Source of the DNA: Aquanectria penicillioides
Lineage: Eukaryota > Ascomycota > Sordariomycetes > Hypocreales > Nectriaceae
Length of the DNA stretch: 64,000 nucleotides
Direction of reading: 5' to 3'
Assembly: GCA_003415625.1 (NCBI GenBank)
Contig: PYIU01000005.1
Location: 997,001-1,061,000, forward strand
Within the stretch, counting starts at the first letter, position 1; each line of letters begins with the position of its first letter. The position numbers and the translations under genes were made by a program. The notes below the pieces were generated by a model. The model did no database searches, was not told the origin of the DNA, and saw only the letters and a list, made by a program, of their open reading frames with translations. Of this stretch, positions 22,565 through 34,064 are shown in pieces.

Positions 22565-25285
22565 ATGGATAAGGGCGCCGAGGCGTCTGCAGCTCCCGCC
22601 CCAGCTTCCGTCGCCGGGTCCAGCACCAGTCCCAGCGACTCCCATCGATCTCGCCGTCGCAGGCTGTCGCCGCATTTGGAGGCCGCCCGCACCTCTACGG
22701 CCTGTCATGTCTGTCGCGATAAGAAGGTCAAGTGCTCTGGCACATGGCCCTGTCGGTATTGCAGCAGGCGGCGCCTCAACTGCGTCTTTGCCGCGTCCGA
22801 GAAGCGCAAGATGTATTCAGTAGCGTAAGAGCCATTTTCTGTATCCTCTGGTCGAATCATTGGTCGTGTCACAATCTGAAATAGTTCAAGTCAGATAGAA
22901 GAACTTCAGCAAAAGGTTGCCGATTACGAGAATCAGCAGCCCATTGAGCGGCTTGCTGCAGGTACCTCTCCTCCCCCACCACTCATCTCACGGCCCTGCT
23001 AACTTGACATCGAGCTTCGCCAGAACGACCTCCAGACGTCGGAAATGAAAACCCGCCGAGTTCCAGGACTGTGGCGATTTCGCCTCCGCCAGAAAACCGG
23101 ATCACCTCCAGGGCAGCCGAAACGCCTTGCTCAGAAACCTCGGCCTTCTCACTGCTCGCTCAGCGTCCTGCTCACGATGATCAAGCATCGGGGGCAGCAA
23201 GGACACCGAGCCGTGCACCCAAGGGTAATTGTGTTACCTTTGGTCAGCATGATCATACCCTCTAACTTTTCATAGCAATTCTCCCCGAGCCGTCTCTCTC
23301 GTCGAGTGAGATCTTCGGCACAGAAATCCGCACCCTGCTTTTGGCCCGCTCATCTGCCAAGTCTGATAAGAGCACGCCCGTATCAGTTGCCGTCACCTCA
23401 CCACACCTAGACCGAGAGTTGATCAACAATGTGCGTGGGTGGCCCTCCGAGGAGGAGGCCAACCAGCTACTCGAGCTGGTCGTTCATCACGTTGGCATCT
23501 CACAGCACCTCTTCGATATTCGGTCCTTCTCTGACAACTTGGCTCGACTTTACCGCGACACTAGCAACGATACCCCTTTGAGAGGGCTCTGGTTTGTCCA
23601 GGTCCTCTTTGTTCTAGCTCTAGGTCGACTGTTGCGAGCAGGCACCGATGACGATTTAGAAGTCCCAGGAGTTGCTTTTTTCAACGAAGCTATGAGGCAC
23701 ATGCCTGCCATGAGTGATGTCGGAAAGCATGGAATTCTTGGCATCGAGGTCGTTGGCCTTGCTGCTCTATTTCTTCAAGTTGCAGACCGAAAAGACGAGG
23801 CCTACTTATACGTTTGTCCTCCTCGCCTTTCCCTACGGAACGTAGCTAACCAGATACAGGCAAGCATGGCTTTGCGGTTGGCAATCAGCAATGGTATGCA
23901 CAAGACAAACAAAAACCAGAAGCACTCCCGTTCAGATGCTGTGCATCGGAGTCGCCTCTGGTGGTCCCTGTATATGCAAGAAAGGTGAGTCCGCTCATAC
24001 CAGCCAATCAGCAAATCTGACATGTACCTTTTAGGAGATTAGCCGCCGCTGGGGGCCATCCAATGGCCATTGCGGATGAAGCCATCTCAGTTAGTCCACC
24101 ATCTGATATTTCTGGATTTCCTTCTGCTGCAGCAATCAGAGTAAATGTCAAGACAGCCCGGATTACGGGGCTGATAACATCGAGTAGGTTCAGGATCGTG
24201 CTTATACCGTATTTAGTCTAACATTTCAATCTCAGCAATCTATGTGCAAAATACCAATTCAGAAGCCTCTTTTATGAAAGATATCGAAAATATTCTACAC
24301 TCATTGCATGATGTCGAATCAACAATGCCGGCCGAATATAGCATGAACTTCAGTCCAACGGGGCTGCGAGTAGCAGGTCGCGCTTTTGCTGATGCAGACC
24401 CGACATTTGCAAGAACCAGCTCTTCTCTATACTTGAGTGTATACCAGGTAGGTTTCTACTGGCATGTGTATTAACACCCCTTTTAATCAAAAAGCCTACA
24501 GGCAGTTATCCATACAGTCCGCCCAATCCTCCTATACATGGCCCGAAACGTCCGCGAGCGCGAGACCGACCCAACCACAAATCTTACTCCGAATTTACGT
24601 CGACTCGCAGAAATATGCGTCGAGGCTGCCCGAAAAAGCCTAGCTATCCTTCAGACTCTTCGGAATACCGAGTTGATAGGTAATCTTTCCATTGGCTTAA
24701 TTCCAAAGCTATTTGCTGACCACAACTGGCTTAGCGAAAAACGCCTTTCTTGATCTCGATATTTTATTCTCTGTCGGATTTGTATTCGTTCTCGTGGAAG
24801 CCATTTATCCAAGCAGCAATCTCGGTCTCGGTGGGATCGAAGGCTCTAGAAACGTACTTCAATATCTTGTGTCCGTAGGGAACCGAGCTGCTGCCAAACG
24901 ACTAGAGGAGCTCGACCAGATGTGTGTACATCTCCGACCATCACAAGATCAACCGCCCTTAGGCCAAGACCTGCCGTACGAAACCACGACTCAACCATTC
25001 TCATTTGATCTAAACGGAAATATTGGCGGTGACGGTCAGAGCCTGAATCAGCCTGGCCGCCCCTCGTCCGGCTCCCTCGGAAATCGGTCGGGTCAGCCGG
25101 GAGAGCCGGGAGTTGGATCCATGGACATGACGGGAGGGACAGGGGACAATAGCCTGGTTCACGGAAATACAGATCTGGCAAACATCTCTTTGGAGGGTGA
25201 CAATGCGTTGTATTGGGTTTATCATACCCCGGGATTCGTCTACACTGGGGCGGAGCTGGCAGACTGGGAGGCCTTGGAGTTTTAG
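22565..25285 (+). CDS. Zn2Cys6 fungal transcription factor
   Basis: Nuclear DNA-binding regulator. Eight exons: 22565-22824, 22891-22961, 23024-23224, 23276-23984, 24035-24183, 24236-24447, 24502-24679 and 24735-25285; 776 residues with intact frame. The binuclear cluster has Cys at 47, 50, 57, 63, 66 and 73 (ACHVCRDKKVKCSG..CRYC), followed by a short coiled coil in exon 2 (QIEELQQKVADYE). The middle region has the features of the fungal-specific TF domain (ALRLAISNGMH, SRLWWSLYMQER). The tail is Gly/Ser/Asn-rich. It converges tail-to-tail with a Dal5-type permease 284 bp away, so a linked regulon is possible but unproven. Confidence 0.92.
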
Positions 25286-25569
25286 GAATTGTCAGGATTT
25301 GAATTGATTCTCGTTTTAACTTTACTTGATTCTTCAGTCCTATCTTGGTCACATGAATCGGAAGAGCTTCGATTATCTTCATTCAAGTTACAATAGACGG
25401 GAAAGTTTCCGGCTTATATAGAGAGGCGAAATGAATGTTCGTTATTATCCGGATTTATCAAAACGAAGTGCGAGAACTTTGATTATCCACAACCAGACTT
25501 GACGGGTTCAATTTCACGAAACTTGAGCCTCTGGATAAAAGAATACTACTTCTAACATTTCCAAACACC

Positions 25570-27239
25570 TCAAGTGCTGTACCGGAATCCCTTGTCTCCC
25601 AAGTCGGTAATGTCAGAGTCGACTGAAACGCCAATCTGCGTGTGGCTGCCCTCGCCCAGCTGAGACCCAGAAAGATACTCGACATGTCCCTCAGCTGCCA
25701 TTCCGTCGCGGTAAGTATTCTTTCTCTTGATCATTACCATGTACCCCAGGAGAGTGACGATCAAAGTGGCCCAGCTGGCAATGCTGAGAATGCATCCCTT
25801 GGTGTATCGAGGAGCGTCAGCCTCCTGCCATGCCTGAGGGCTCACAATGCAGCCGACACAGTAGGTGATGAAGAATCCAGCACTAACGATACTCTTCTTC
25901 GTGTTTCCCTTGACGTTACTTGCCATCAAGCTGGCGCAGGCACACAGGGGAGCAGATGAGCAAGAGGCCAGCCAGGTCGAAGCAACAATACCCCAGGCGG
26001 CACCGCCCTTAGAGTTGACAGGCAGGGAAAGAAGGACTGCCGACCCGATGAGGGGGATGAGGGTGAGGAAAATGGCAGTATAGATTCGGGTTCCGGGGAA
26101 CATGCGGGGAATAAGGGCGGACATCCAGACGGTCGTGAAGTTGATGGCTCCGCCGGGGAGACCGACGAGCATGGTTCGGAAGTTGTCGAAACCAAATCCG
26201 TTAATGACAAGAGAAGAGAACTGCACACCGTCATGTTAGATCCTAACTTGAGAATTTGAATTTTTCAAAGAGCATACCTTCAGAATAGGAGTGGTGAGAG
26301 TAACGCAGAGCGCCATCATGAAGTAGAACCAGGTCAGGGGCGAAGCCAAGGCCTCCCACATCTGCTTCTTGTCGAAGTGGGCACGATCACGCGTGGCACG
26401 GTCGATAGCAAGTCGTCTCGTCGCAATCTCCCTCTCCCGCTCGGTGAGGAACCAGGCACTGGTGGTATCGCGGGGCATCAGGAACAAGAAGACAAGACCA
26501 CAGGCAACGGTGAGACCACCAAAGACCAGAAAGATGGCCCTCCAGCTCTGGATGGACATGTTGGCATGGCCAACCGCATACATCAGCAAGGCTCCGACGA
26601 TCTGGCTGATGCCGTTCATGGACATCCAGGTTGCCACGCGGATGGGATGCTCGCTGCGGCGGTACCAGTTGGACGTGATAATGACAAAGGCAGGAGAAAC
26701 AGCCGCTTCGGCGAATCCAAGGAAGAAGCGAGCTGCCGCAAGACCGTGGAAGTTTTGCGTGCCTCCAATGGCCATCTCAACACCGCCCCAGGCTACAATG
26801 GTAGCTCCAACAAACATGGTGATGTGGAAACGGGAGAGGATGTAGGCGGCCGGGTATTCGGAGGCCAACTGGCCAAGGTAGAAGAGAGAAACGACCCATG
26901 AGAACTGCTCGCCGGAAAGCTTGAGGTCCTTCTTCAGACCGAAGACTGCAGCGTAGTTGATGGAGCCCTTGTCGAGGTCTGTTTGGAGCGCTGCTGTTGG
27001 ACGCTGGGTTTCCGTGTAGGTTGGGGAATACTTCAAGGAGACTCACATTGGAAGAAGTACACGGCAGCCATCAGGGGCATGATGACTCGGTCCAACTTGC
27101 GAACCAACGCCTTTTCCTCTGCAGGATCGATCTCTTCGAAGACGGCGACTTGATTGTTCTCCGTGTCGAACTTCTCCTGTCTCTCAATGGTTTCAGAGAC
27201 GGGGCGGTCGCCAATCTTCTCCTGGTCAACAGCTGCCAT
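25570..27239 (-). CDS. MFS anion:cation symporter, Dal5/allantoate permease-like
   Basis: Plasma-membrane carrier of the ACS family (allantoate, nicotinate, pantothenate and similar anions). Exons 27047-27239, 26278-26978 and 25570-26220 give 514 residues, typical length. It starts MAAVDQEKIGDRPVS with an acidic cytosolic N-terminus. The first helix (VIMPLMAAVYFFQYLDKGSI) carries the YLDK motif of the family, and R-FFLGFAEAAVSPAF is the helix-4 signature. Twelve hydrophobic segments can be traced. Introns are 68 and 57 nt. Substrate cannot be set from sequence. The neighbouring Zn2Cys6 gene might regulate it. Confidence 0.9.
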
Positions 27240-29043
27240 TGCAACGGTCTGTCTCGAAAGTATTTCCAGGACAAGGTCGATAGAGTAGCAACTATTTTCT
27301 GGCGTCTTGTGTGATGGCTGAAAAGAATCAATGGCAAAATCAAAGGAAGCCGAGAGTGTCTGCGGCAAGATGGTTCAAGACGGTTTGGAAACGGGGTTTG
27401 GGGTAAACGATATATAACTTTGACGAAGAGACCTCCCCGGCCCAGACGCGACTTTCATCCAGCCCAATACCTCCGAGCAGACGATTCTGCCCTTTTGGCC
27501 TATCTCGCCATGACCTACCCCGTGGGGAATCTCAACTCCATGGCAGTACGCGTTGAAGACCCCATGTTTCGGTTGCGACATCCGTGGTTCAGCCTCCCCT
27601 CCCCTCATCCGGCCTCGAACGATGTTGCCACCACTTCTAAAGTCCCCAAGAGTAATCATAGGGGGAGCCATGACGTCCTTTGCGGGGAAAAGGAGCCCCA
27701 GTTTGCCTCGGCGGGCAATAATCAACCCCAGCTCGAAGCCAGCTGGGCCACGGGTCTTGGGAGCATGCAAATCTGGGTGGCCATGGCTTTCCCCACGGTC
27801 CCCTTCCTAAGATGCATCATGGGGTTTTTGAGGGGTGGGCCTCGGATGTCGTCGCCGAAGGTCTGGGGTTCAAGGTTGGGGATGGCTTGAGCGGAGAGTT
27901 CTAGACCCATCCGACCAACAAGACGCCGGGAACGAATCCCGAGGTCGGCTATATGGTCTAGGCCACCTACGAACGAACCTGCGATGTCAGGGATCTTTAT
28001 AATGGTGATGGGAAGATGTGATCTTGGAGAGAGTTTTGCGATTAGAGAGGTACTTGTCAAGTAATACCATTGGCATTAGACATGGGAGTTTTGGAGATGT
28101 CGTCCAGAGTCACAGCTTGGTTACCAGATTCCGAGCAAAGGGGTTATTAGGGTGCGAGTATGAGCTCGTATCACCAACATTCACATTTGAAACCGTCTCA
28201 TGGCCTACTTCAAGTACATTCCTAGGGTAGAGTACCATGTAAAGTCATTCGCCTCTTGACTTGAAGCCCTGAACTGTCCCTTGGTGGTCTGCGTAGCTTC
28301 GTCACACCTCGTCCAAGATCCCCCCCGATGTTAGTTCAACCCGCATAAGATCACATGTCGTAGACAAATTTAACGGGCTCAGAGTTTAACCACTCTGAGT
28401 GAAGTGTGAGGACCAGCTTCTTCAAACCAATGGGCTTCTCTCCCTTGAGCTCAGTGCATGCTCAGTGCTGTGCAAAGAGCTCGCCACATGGCTTGAGAGC
28501 TACCCCGGATATACGTCCCAGGATAGGTAAGTAAAGAACATGGGCGTTGCCACTGGTGTGGTAAGCCCCTGCTCTATCAAAACGTCAGGATTCGAAGGAT
28601 CAACCTAAGATTGGCAGGCATCTAGCATTGTCATAGGAAAGCTATATGGGACGTCGCTCTTCATGTCATTCGCCGTTTTCATTCCTATTTCGTGCGATAT
28701 TTTTCTAGTTATCACAGGAGAGGGGATTCCACACGCTCATTGAAGCGCTCTCGTCGTGCCACCTAGCACGCTTCGTCTTTCTCCAACACCAACACCAGCC
28801 AGATCAGCGCCTTTTGCTTTGGCCAGGCCTCCGCCCACTGCCTCCAGATGTGACTCCTGTCACAGAAAATAAAACACAAGCGCCGTGCTATAAGAAAGAT
28901 GTAGTAATACAGTACAAAGGTACAGTGGTAAGTTGTCGTGAAAATGCTGGGGAGGACATCAAAAGGCCCTCCAAAGTTCAAATCCTTATTGCGCCGGATC
29001 CTTTCGTTCGTTGTTACAGATGCATCATGCCGTAGATGGATAA
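27240..29043. other. intergenic, nothing supported
   Basis: Upstream region of the permease and 3' flank of the PRELI gene. Open frames between 27375 and 28060 on both strands overlap each other and show no domain or splice pattern. Confidence 0.4.
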
Positions 29044-29741
29044 TCAGACAAGTTGGCGTTGACGCTCGCTTCGCAAGCTCTCGAGGACATTCATCACGCC
29101 TTTGTTGCGCAGTCGCTCGAGCACCATACGCATACCATCACGGCTCTTGCCGAGCTGGTCCTGGGTCTTGGTGGAGGCAAGGCTCTCGATGCTCCGCTGG
29201 ATTCCCTTTGCACCCCAGCCGCCGACGATGCCAGTAATCCATCCATCTTCTTGGGTGGCTTGCCCTATCTTGCCTCTGATTTTCTCGCCCAATCTTGACT
29301 TGAACTCGACCATGGTTGTGACGTCCGTTTCATTGACCTTCAGAGACTCGGGATCCGAGGGCAGACTGAACTGCTGCTTCTCAGTCACGGATAGCACACC
29401 AGTGAAGTTGAGGTTTCGGCTCTCAGACTTCATCCACCCTTCCTTCATGTCGACGACGCTCGTCTCGAGAACATACGAAGCTTTCTCTCCAGTGCCACCA
29501 CCAGTCACGCTCTTGGGAGCAACTTGTACACGGCAGCTGGCATACGACTCCGCTTGAGGTGGAGACGCTTGGTGTGGAGGCGGTTGGTCTTGGGGTCGAC
29601 ATAGCTCTCGATAGTGTCAGTGCTCATCACATGAGCGGCGAAGGGATTGATCTGAGGAGACGAGTATCGGAGGAAGAAGGCGAGGGTGACAGTCGGGAAG
29701 GGGTGGGAGTAAGTGTGGTTGGTGGTGTGCGTGAGAACCAT
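29044..29741 (-). CDS. PRELI/MSF1-domain lipid transfer protein (Ups1-like), one-base frame break
   Basis: Mitochondrial intermembrane-space protein family that shuttles phosphatidic acid or phosphatidylserine with Mdm35. No intron is apparent. The N-terminus has the family pattern (HPFPTVTLAFFLRYSSPQIN, HVMSTDTIESYVD, LHTKRLHLKRSRMPAAV), and the C-terminal half continues VTGGGTGEKASYVLETSVVD, ESRNLNFTGVLSVTEKQ. The two halves are in different frames. One more G (plus strand) in the run 29515-29517 joins them as LLPKSVTGGG and gives about 232 residues. This is one of the recurrent single C:G losses in this window. Assignment to Ups1 versus Ups2/3 is uncertain. Confidence 0.85.
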
Positions 29742-31040
29742 AGTCGCGGCGGGCAGGGAGAAGCGCTCGCGGGAAAGACGTATGGGAGGAGTTGGACAGG
29801 CAGCGAGGCCAATTGAATCAATCTGGGAATACAGAGATGAGACGACGATGCAACCAAGAGCAGCGGGCTCAGGTCGTCGATCTCAAGCCGGAGCAGGATG
29901 CTCAAAAGGCCGGTCGGAGATATCGTCGGGGGGGGGTTGGTGGTAGAAAATTGAGCCGGGACCCTCGGTCTAACACCAGGCCAAAAAAAAAAAAGGATTA
30001 TCTCCGGAAGCTACGCCGAGCGACGGAAAAGGAAAAACTCGCAGCTATGTCGGGCCGCGAGAGAGTTAGAGAGCGAGACAGAGGCGAAGGAGAAAGGGGA
30101 ACGGAGACGATGATGGATGGCAAAGGGAAAAGGGAAGATACTCTCGCGACCTCGACAAGCGACAAGCCTTGACCTTGACCCCGGGAGTACGTGAGGAGGG
30201 GACGAGGGTGAGGGTGTGAAGAGGGAAGGGAAGCAGAGCACCCGGCCATCAATCAAATCGGATGATGAGGACGCGGGCTGCACCACGGACCAATCGAGAG
30301 CTGGTCGATCGGCCGAACTTTTCTTTGGCTTTCTGCACTGCATGGGGCGTGATTGGCCCGTGCTGAGGGGCATCACGACACCGTCGGCTCATCTGGGCCT
30401 CTGGGTGCGGCGATTGGCACGTGATTCAATTTGCAATTGATGTGCAATTGGTGCCCAGCTGCGTCGCAGTGCAGCCTCATCAATTCACTTCTCCGCAGGG
30501 ATCCCGGCGTCATCGATTGTTTCTTCTGCTGCGTGTCGTCTGGGAATCTCATGATCGAGCATTGAGCCGCATCGCATCTTGCCGGCCTGGCCCGTGCCCA
30601 CGTCTTCTTCCTCGTCAATATGGTACGGTACGTCTGCATCTGCGTCTCCATCTGCGTCTCCATCTGCGTCTCAGTCTCAGACTCAGATTCGGACGTATCA
30701 AATAACATCCATTTGCATGCAGGTACCGTAACTACCTACCAAGAATAACCAAGCACAAGAGCAAGAGCGGTGGCTGTCACTAAATCGTCACCAACTCACC
30801 AGCTCTTCACATCAACCCAAGTCGTAATCACATCACAACCACCCAGCAATGGCTCAATCTCTGCACAGTTCATTCTCCTATTTTCACACGCACTTGAATC
30901 TATGAAATAAGAAACTATCCAACGCCTTTTGCCCTTGAAATTATTATTCTGTACAGACATCGCTCTCATGAACTTCGTCCCAACGCCCGCAAACCCCAAA
31001 CACACCAAATTAGAATCACTCGCCTTCCGATCTACCGCTC
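29742..31040. other. intergenic between PRELI and lipase genes
   Basis: No gene was supported. It includes purine-rich sequence near 29.9-30.1 kb and a 12-bp tandem repeat (30637-30672). Confidence 0.4.
30637..30672. repeat. three tandem CATCTGCGTCTC units
   Basis: Three perfect 12-bp direct repeats, preceded and followed by partial copies. Confidence 0.85.
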
Positions 31041-32501
31041 CTAAGTCAAGAATTCATCAACGGAAAAGTGCGTCAGGACAATGTGCCCCTCGGCAAACGT
31101 CTCCTTTTCCATTCGTACAATTATCGCCGCATGGCTGTGTCCATTGTTGTGGATCCACACGGGATACTTGCGCCAGCCGACCGAGTCAAGGTTATCAATC
31201 ATCTCAAACTGGTAGGGCGCGAGAGCCAGCGTTGGCTGGGCCGGGACCGAAAGCCTGCGCTCCCTTCGAAGAAGCCTCCTGTCCTCGGCATCCAAGTCCT
31301 CGTCGTCTTCGTCCTCCGTAGCCAGGTACTCTTGGATTTGGGAGTTGTTCAGGGCTTCGTACACGTGCTCGACCTCTTCGTAAATCTCCTTGATCCAGAC
31401 TGACATGCGATACTCTTCAATGTCCAGGCCCCCCTTTCCTGTCTCGTGAAGCTTGATGCGTTTGGAGCTTCGGACGGTTTGGATAACCGAGTTGATGAGG
31501 AAGGCAACCATGCCGATGGGCACAAAGACGGCCACTGTTAGCATGAAAGGAATGCGCTTCACCCACTTCACCGCTGTCGCCGTCATCGTAGAAAGAGTTG
31601 CCGGAGCCCGGACCTTGGGGCGAGGTCCCACGGGGTTCCTGGAGTCCAGGATAACGTTTTCGTAGCCCTTGAGGTAGTTGACCTTGATGTTTTCAACATC
31701 TGTGAAGGGGTCGGTCTTCTGAATGCCAGTAGTGTAGTAGACGGCGCTTCGATCGTTGACAATATTGGCGTAAAGCGTACGTCGCTTGAATTTGCGCAGG
31801 CCTGACATGAAGATGGAGTTGGGATCGGCGAGAACGGAGAGCAGTGGACGGCCGGTGTCGCGGAACTTGTCAATCGTAAAGAGCTGTCGCCCCGACATGG
31901 ACAGCGTTCGAGCGCCCAAAACGTTCCAGACATGATTGTGCCAACCCTTCAGAGGTGTTCGAACGCCGAGGTGGGGGCTAGCAAATGTTGCAAAGTTCTG
32001 ACAACAGGGGTGAGCAACGAACGGGGGATGGGAAATCAGACAGGAAGGGGAGAATTGGTCGGACTCACCATGCACTCAACGGTGTTGAGAAGTCCTTTTG
32101 CGTACAGCAAGCCGACGGCGTATCTCGAAATCAATCCTCCAAGCGAATACCCAACAATACTGAGCTTCGTGATCTTGCCGCCGCGACTCTCAATGTCACG
32201 AAGCTCCTGCTCGATCTCGGCGCATACACGCTCGCCGCCTCGTTCGATGCCATCGTAGGTAAAACTGCCGCTGTTCTGTTTGGCTAGCAGTAGGTACAGA
32301 TCGTCGCGCGGATACTGTTCTCGGAGCGATTTTGCAATGTTGCGCATATGCTCGGGATTGCCCCAGAGCTGCAGCATCCCCAAGGTGTTAGCGATGACGT
32401 ATTCCAAATCGGGCATCCAGGGGTCTTACACCGTGGACCAGCACGCAGAGGTGATCGGCCTGGGGGCTCCCGCCAGCGAAGTTGTCCTCGGGCACAGTCA
32501 T
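31041..32501 (-). CDS. DUF676 serine lipase (ROG1-like)
   Basis: Predicted lipid hydrolase of the alpha/beta-hydrolase fold. Exons 32430-32501, 32069-32368 and 31041-31997 give 442 residues. The nucleophile elbow is VGYSLGGLISRYAVG with Ser99. LVHG near residue 22 is the oxyanion strand, and FASPHLGVRTP is the conserved DUF676 segment. A hydrophobic segment (PFMLTVAVFVPIGMVAFLI) suggests a membrane anchor. The D of LADPNS and a C-terminal His (HNNGHSHA) are candidate triad members. Introns of 61 and 71 nt have GTAAGA and GTGAGT donors. The frame is intact. Confidence 0.9.
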
Positions 32502-34064
32502 GATGCGCGCAATATTTCAGGATGAGAGATTGTGTAAAAAAGACACTAACGAGCTTGGAGCGTCGCGTAAGGTGAATAAAGGGAGAACAAAGTTGGGCTT
32601 CTAATTATTAGCCCCGTCTAACTCCGGGACGCTCAGGAGATGCGCAGCCCCAACAACGGGGTCTCGGGGTGAGAGTTGCGCCAGGGGCCGATCGAGCAGG
32701 CTGCAGGGCCGGAGTTTTGGGCCCCACCACGTGTAACTGCGAGCGTGGCAGCGCTGAGACAGGGCTTCACAGGACCAAGTAGCGTGTCTAGCGGACGCCC
32801 GATGACAGAATAACAGTTACGACACAGCCAGCACGCTTACGTACTTCTGAGGTCGCCTCCTTTCTCGCAAGATTGGATCCCAAGTCGCAAGCGTGACAAG
32901 AAATAATCGAATTTAGGTGGGCACGCGACCAGGCGGGGAGGAGGGTATGGGCTTTATACTGAGATCCAACGCCATGATAAGGAGTGGGAGGAGGGGAGGG
33001 ACGAATACCAAGATAACAACGCAGTCTGGAAGAGATATGCCATCTGGGTGTCCGCCAATGACGCGAGCCCGCTGACTTGGCGCCAACTAGAATAGGAAAA
33101 CACACGTCTTTTAGATGAAGTCGGTAGCTGCAAAACTCACATGGGAATCCAGGTCTGATAACGAAATCTCATGCCATAGGAGCCGAAGTCCTGGGTACCC
33201 TTTCTCTGGTGCTTTCTCTTGAGGCATTGTGCATTGTGCAAGTTTCTGCCGTGCTGAGGTGCCTCAATGCAACAGCACGGCCTCCACTAAGCAGTTAGGC
33301 ATCTCTGTGAAGCATAGCGCTTTGAATGCTCAGCCTCTCTTCAAGCCATCCACTCTTTCACAGGTTCATTCACACATGAGGCGACACCGATTGGTCGTGC
33401 GGCAATGACGATGAGGCGTGCTGCACTGCTTACAGCACAATCAGCCGCACCGTCGAGCAGTGCTGCAAACGTGGAGCGGACTTTAGCGGGGCGTTGCCTT
33501 GTGGTGGTGGTGGTGGGGACTCCGCATGGGGTTCCAGGGAGCGACCGCCCCCAACGCAGCGGCGCATTGCGCTCTGTAGACTGTAGCACCTACGAGCCGG
33601 CAGTTGCCCCGCCGGTGCCTGAGCCAAGCTGCCTCAGGCGGCACGACATTCATTTGCTTTGTCTCACTTGCCACTAGTTATCAACTGCTTCGCTTGTAAG
33701 CTCCAACGCACTCACGCGACGGACAATCTGGCTCACAACTCTTCACCAAAACAACCCAGCTCAGATACATGATCATTCAATCACACTGAACTCCGCTCCA
33801 TTCTTTAACCTTGGTTGCACAGCACCAAAGACGACTTCACTTCACTCTGCTCACCCCTTTCATGTCAGGCAGCTCCTCAGCTACACTCACCCTTCTGACG
33901 AGTGCCTCACAATCATTTTCACATCCTTCTCACATTAGGTCATTCATTTCTCCAGACATCCTCTTCAGAAAAGACATGTCGAACACGCAATTGGTTTGGA
34001 ACATCACGGAATAATAAAGTCAGGCTAGTCCCCCACGGACGCCCCTGGACCACCACCCATCACC
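32502..34064. promoter_or_regulatory. divergent upstream region, lipase / REX3
   Basis: 1.56-kb divergent spacer. The last 300 bp before REX3 are C/T- and TCA-rich, like a transcribed leader. A short frame at 33811-34014 could be an upstream ORF but has no other support. Confidence 0.4.

Noticed and set aside
22565..27239. Secondary-metabolite cluster around the Zn2Cys6/MFS pair
   Set aside because: No PKS, NRPS, terpene or tailoring enzyme genes lie on either side within the window.
27375..28060. Overlapping open frames on both strands upstream of the permease
   Set aside because: Both strands equally open, no family resemblance; typical of GC-moderate noncoding DNA.
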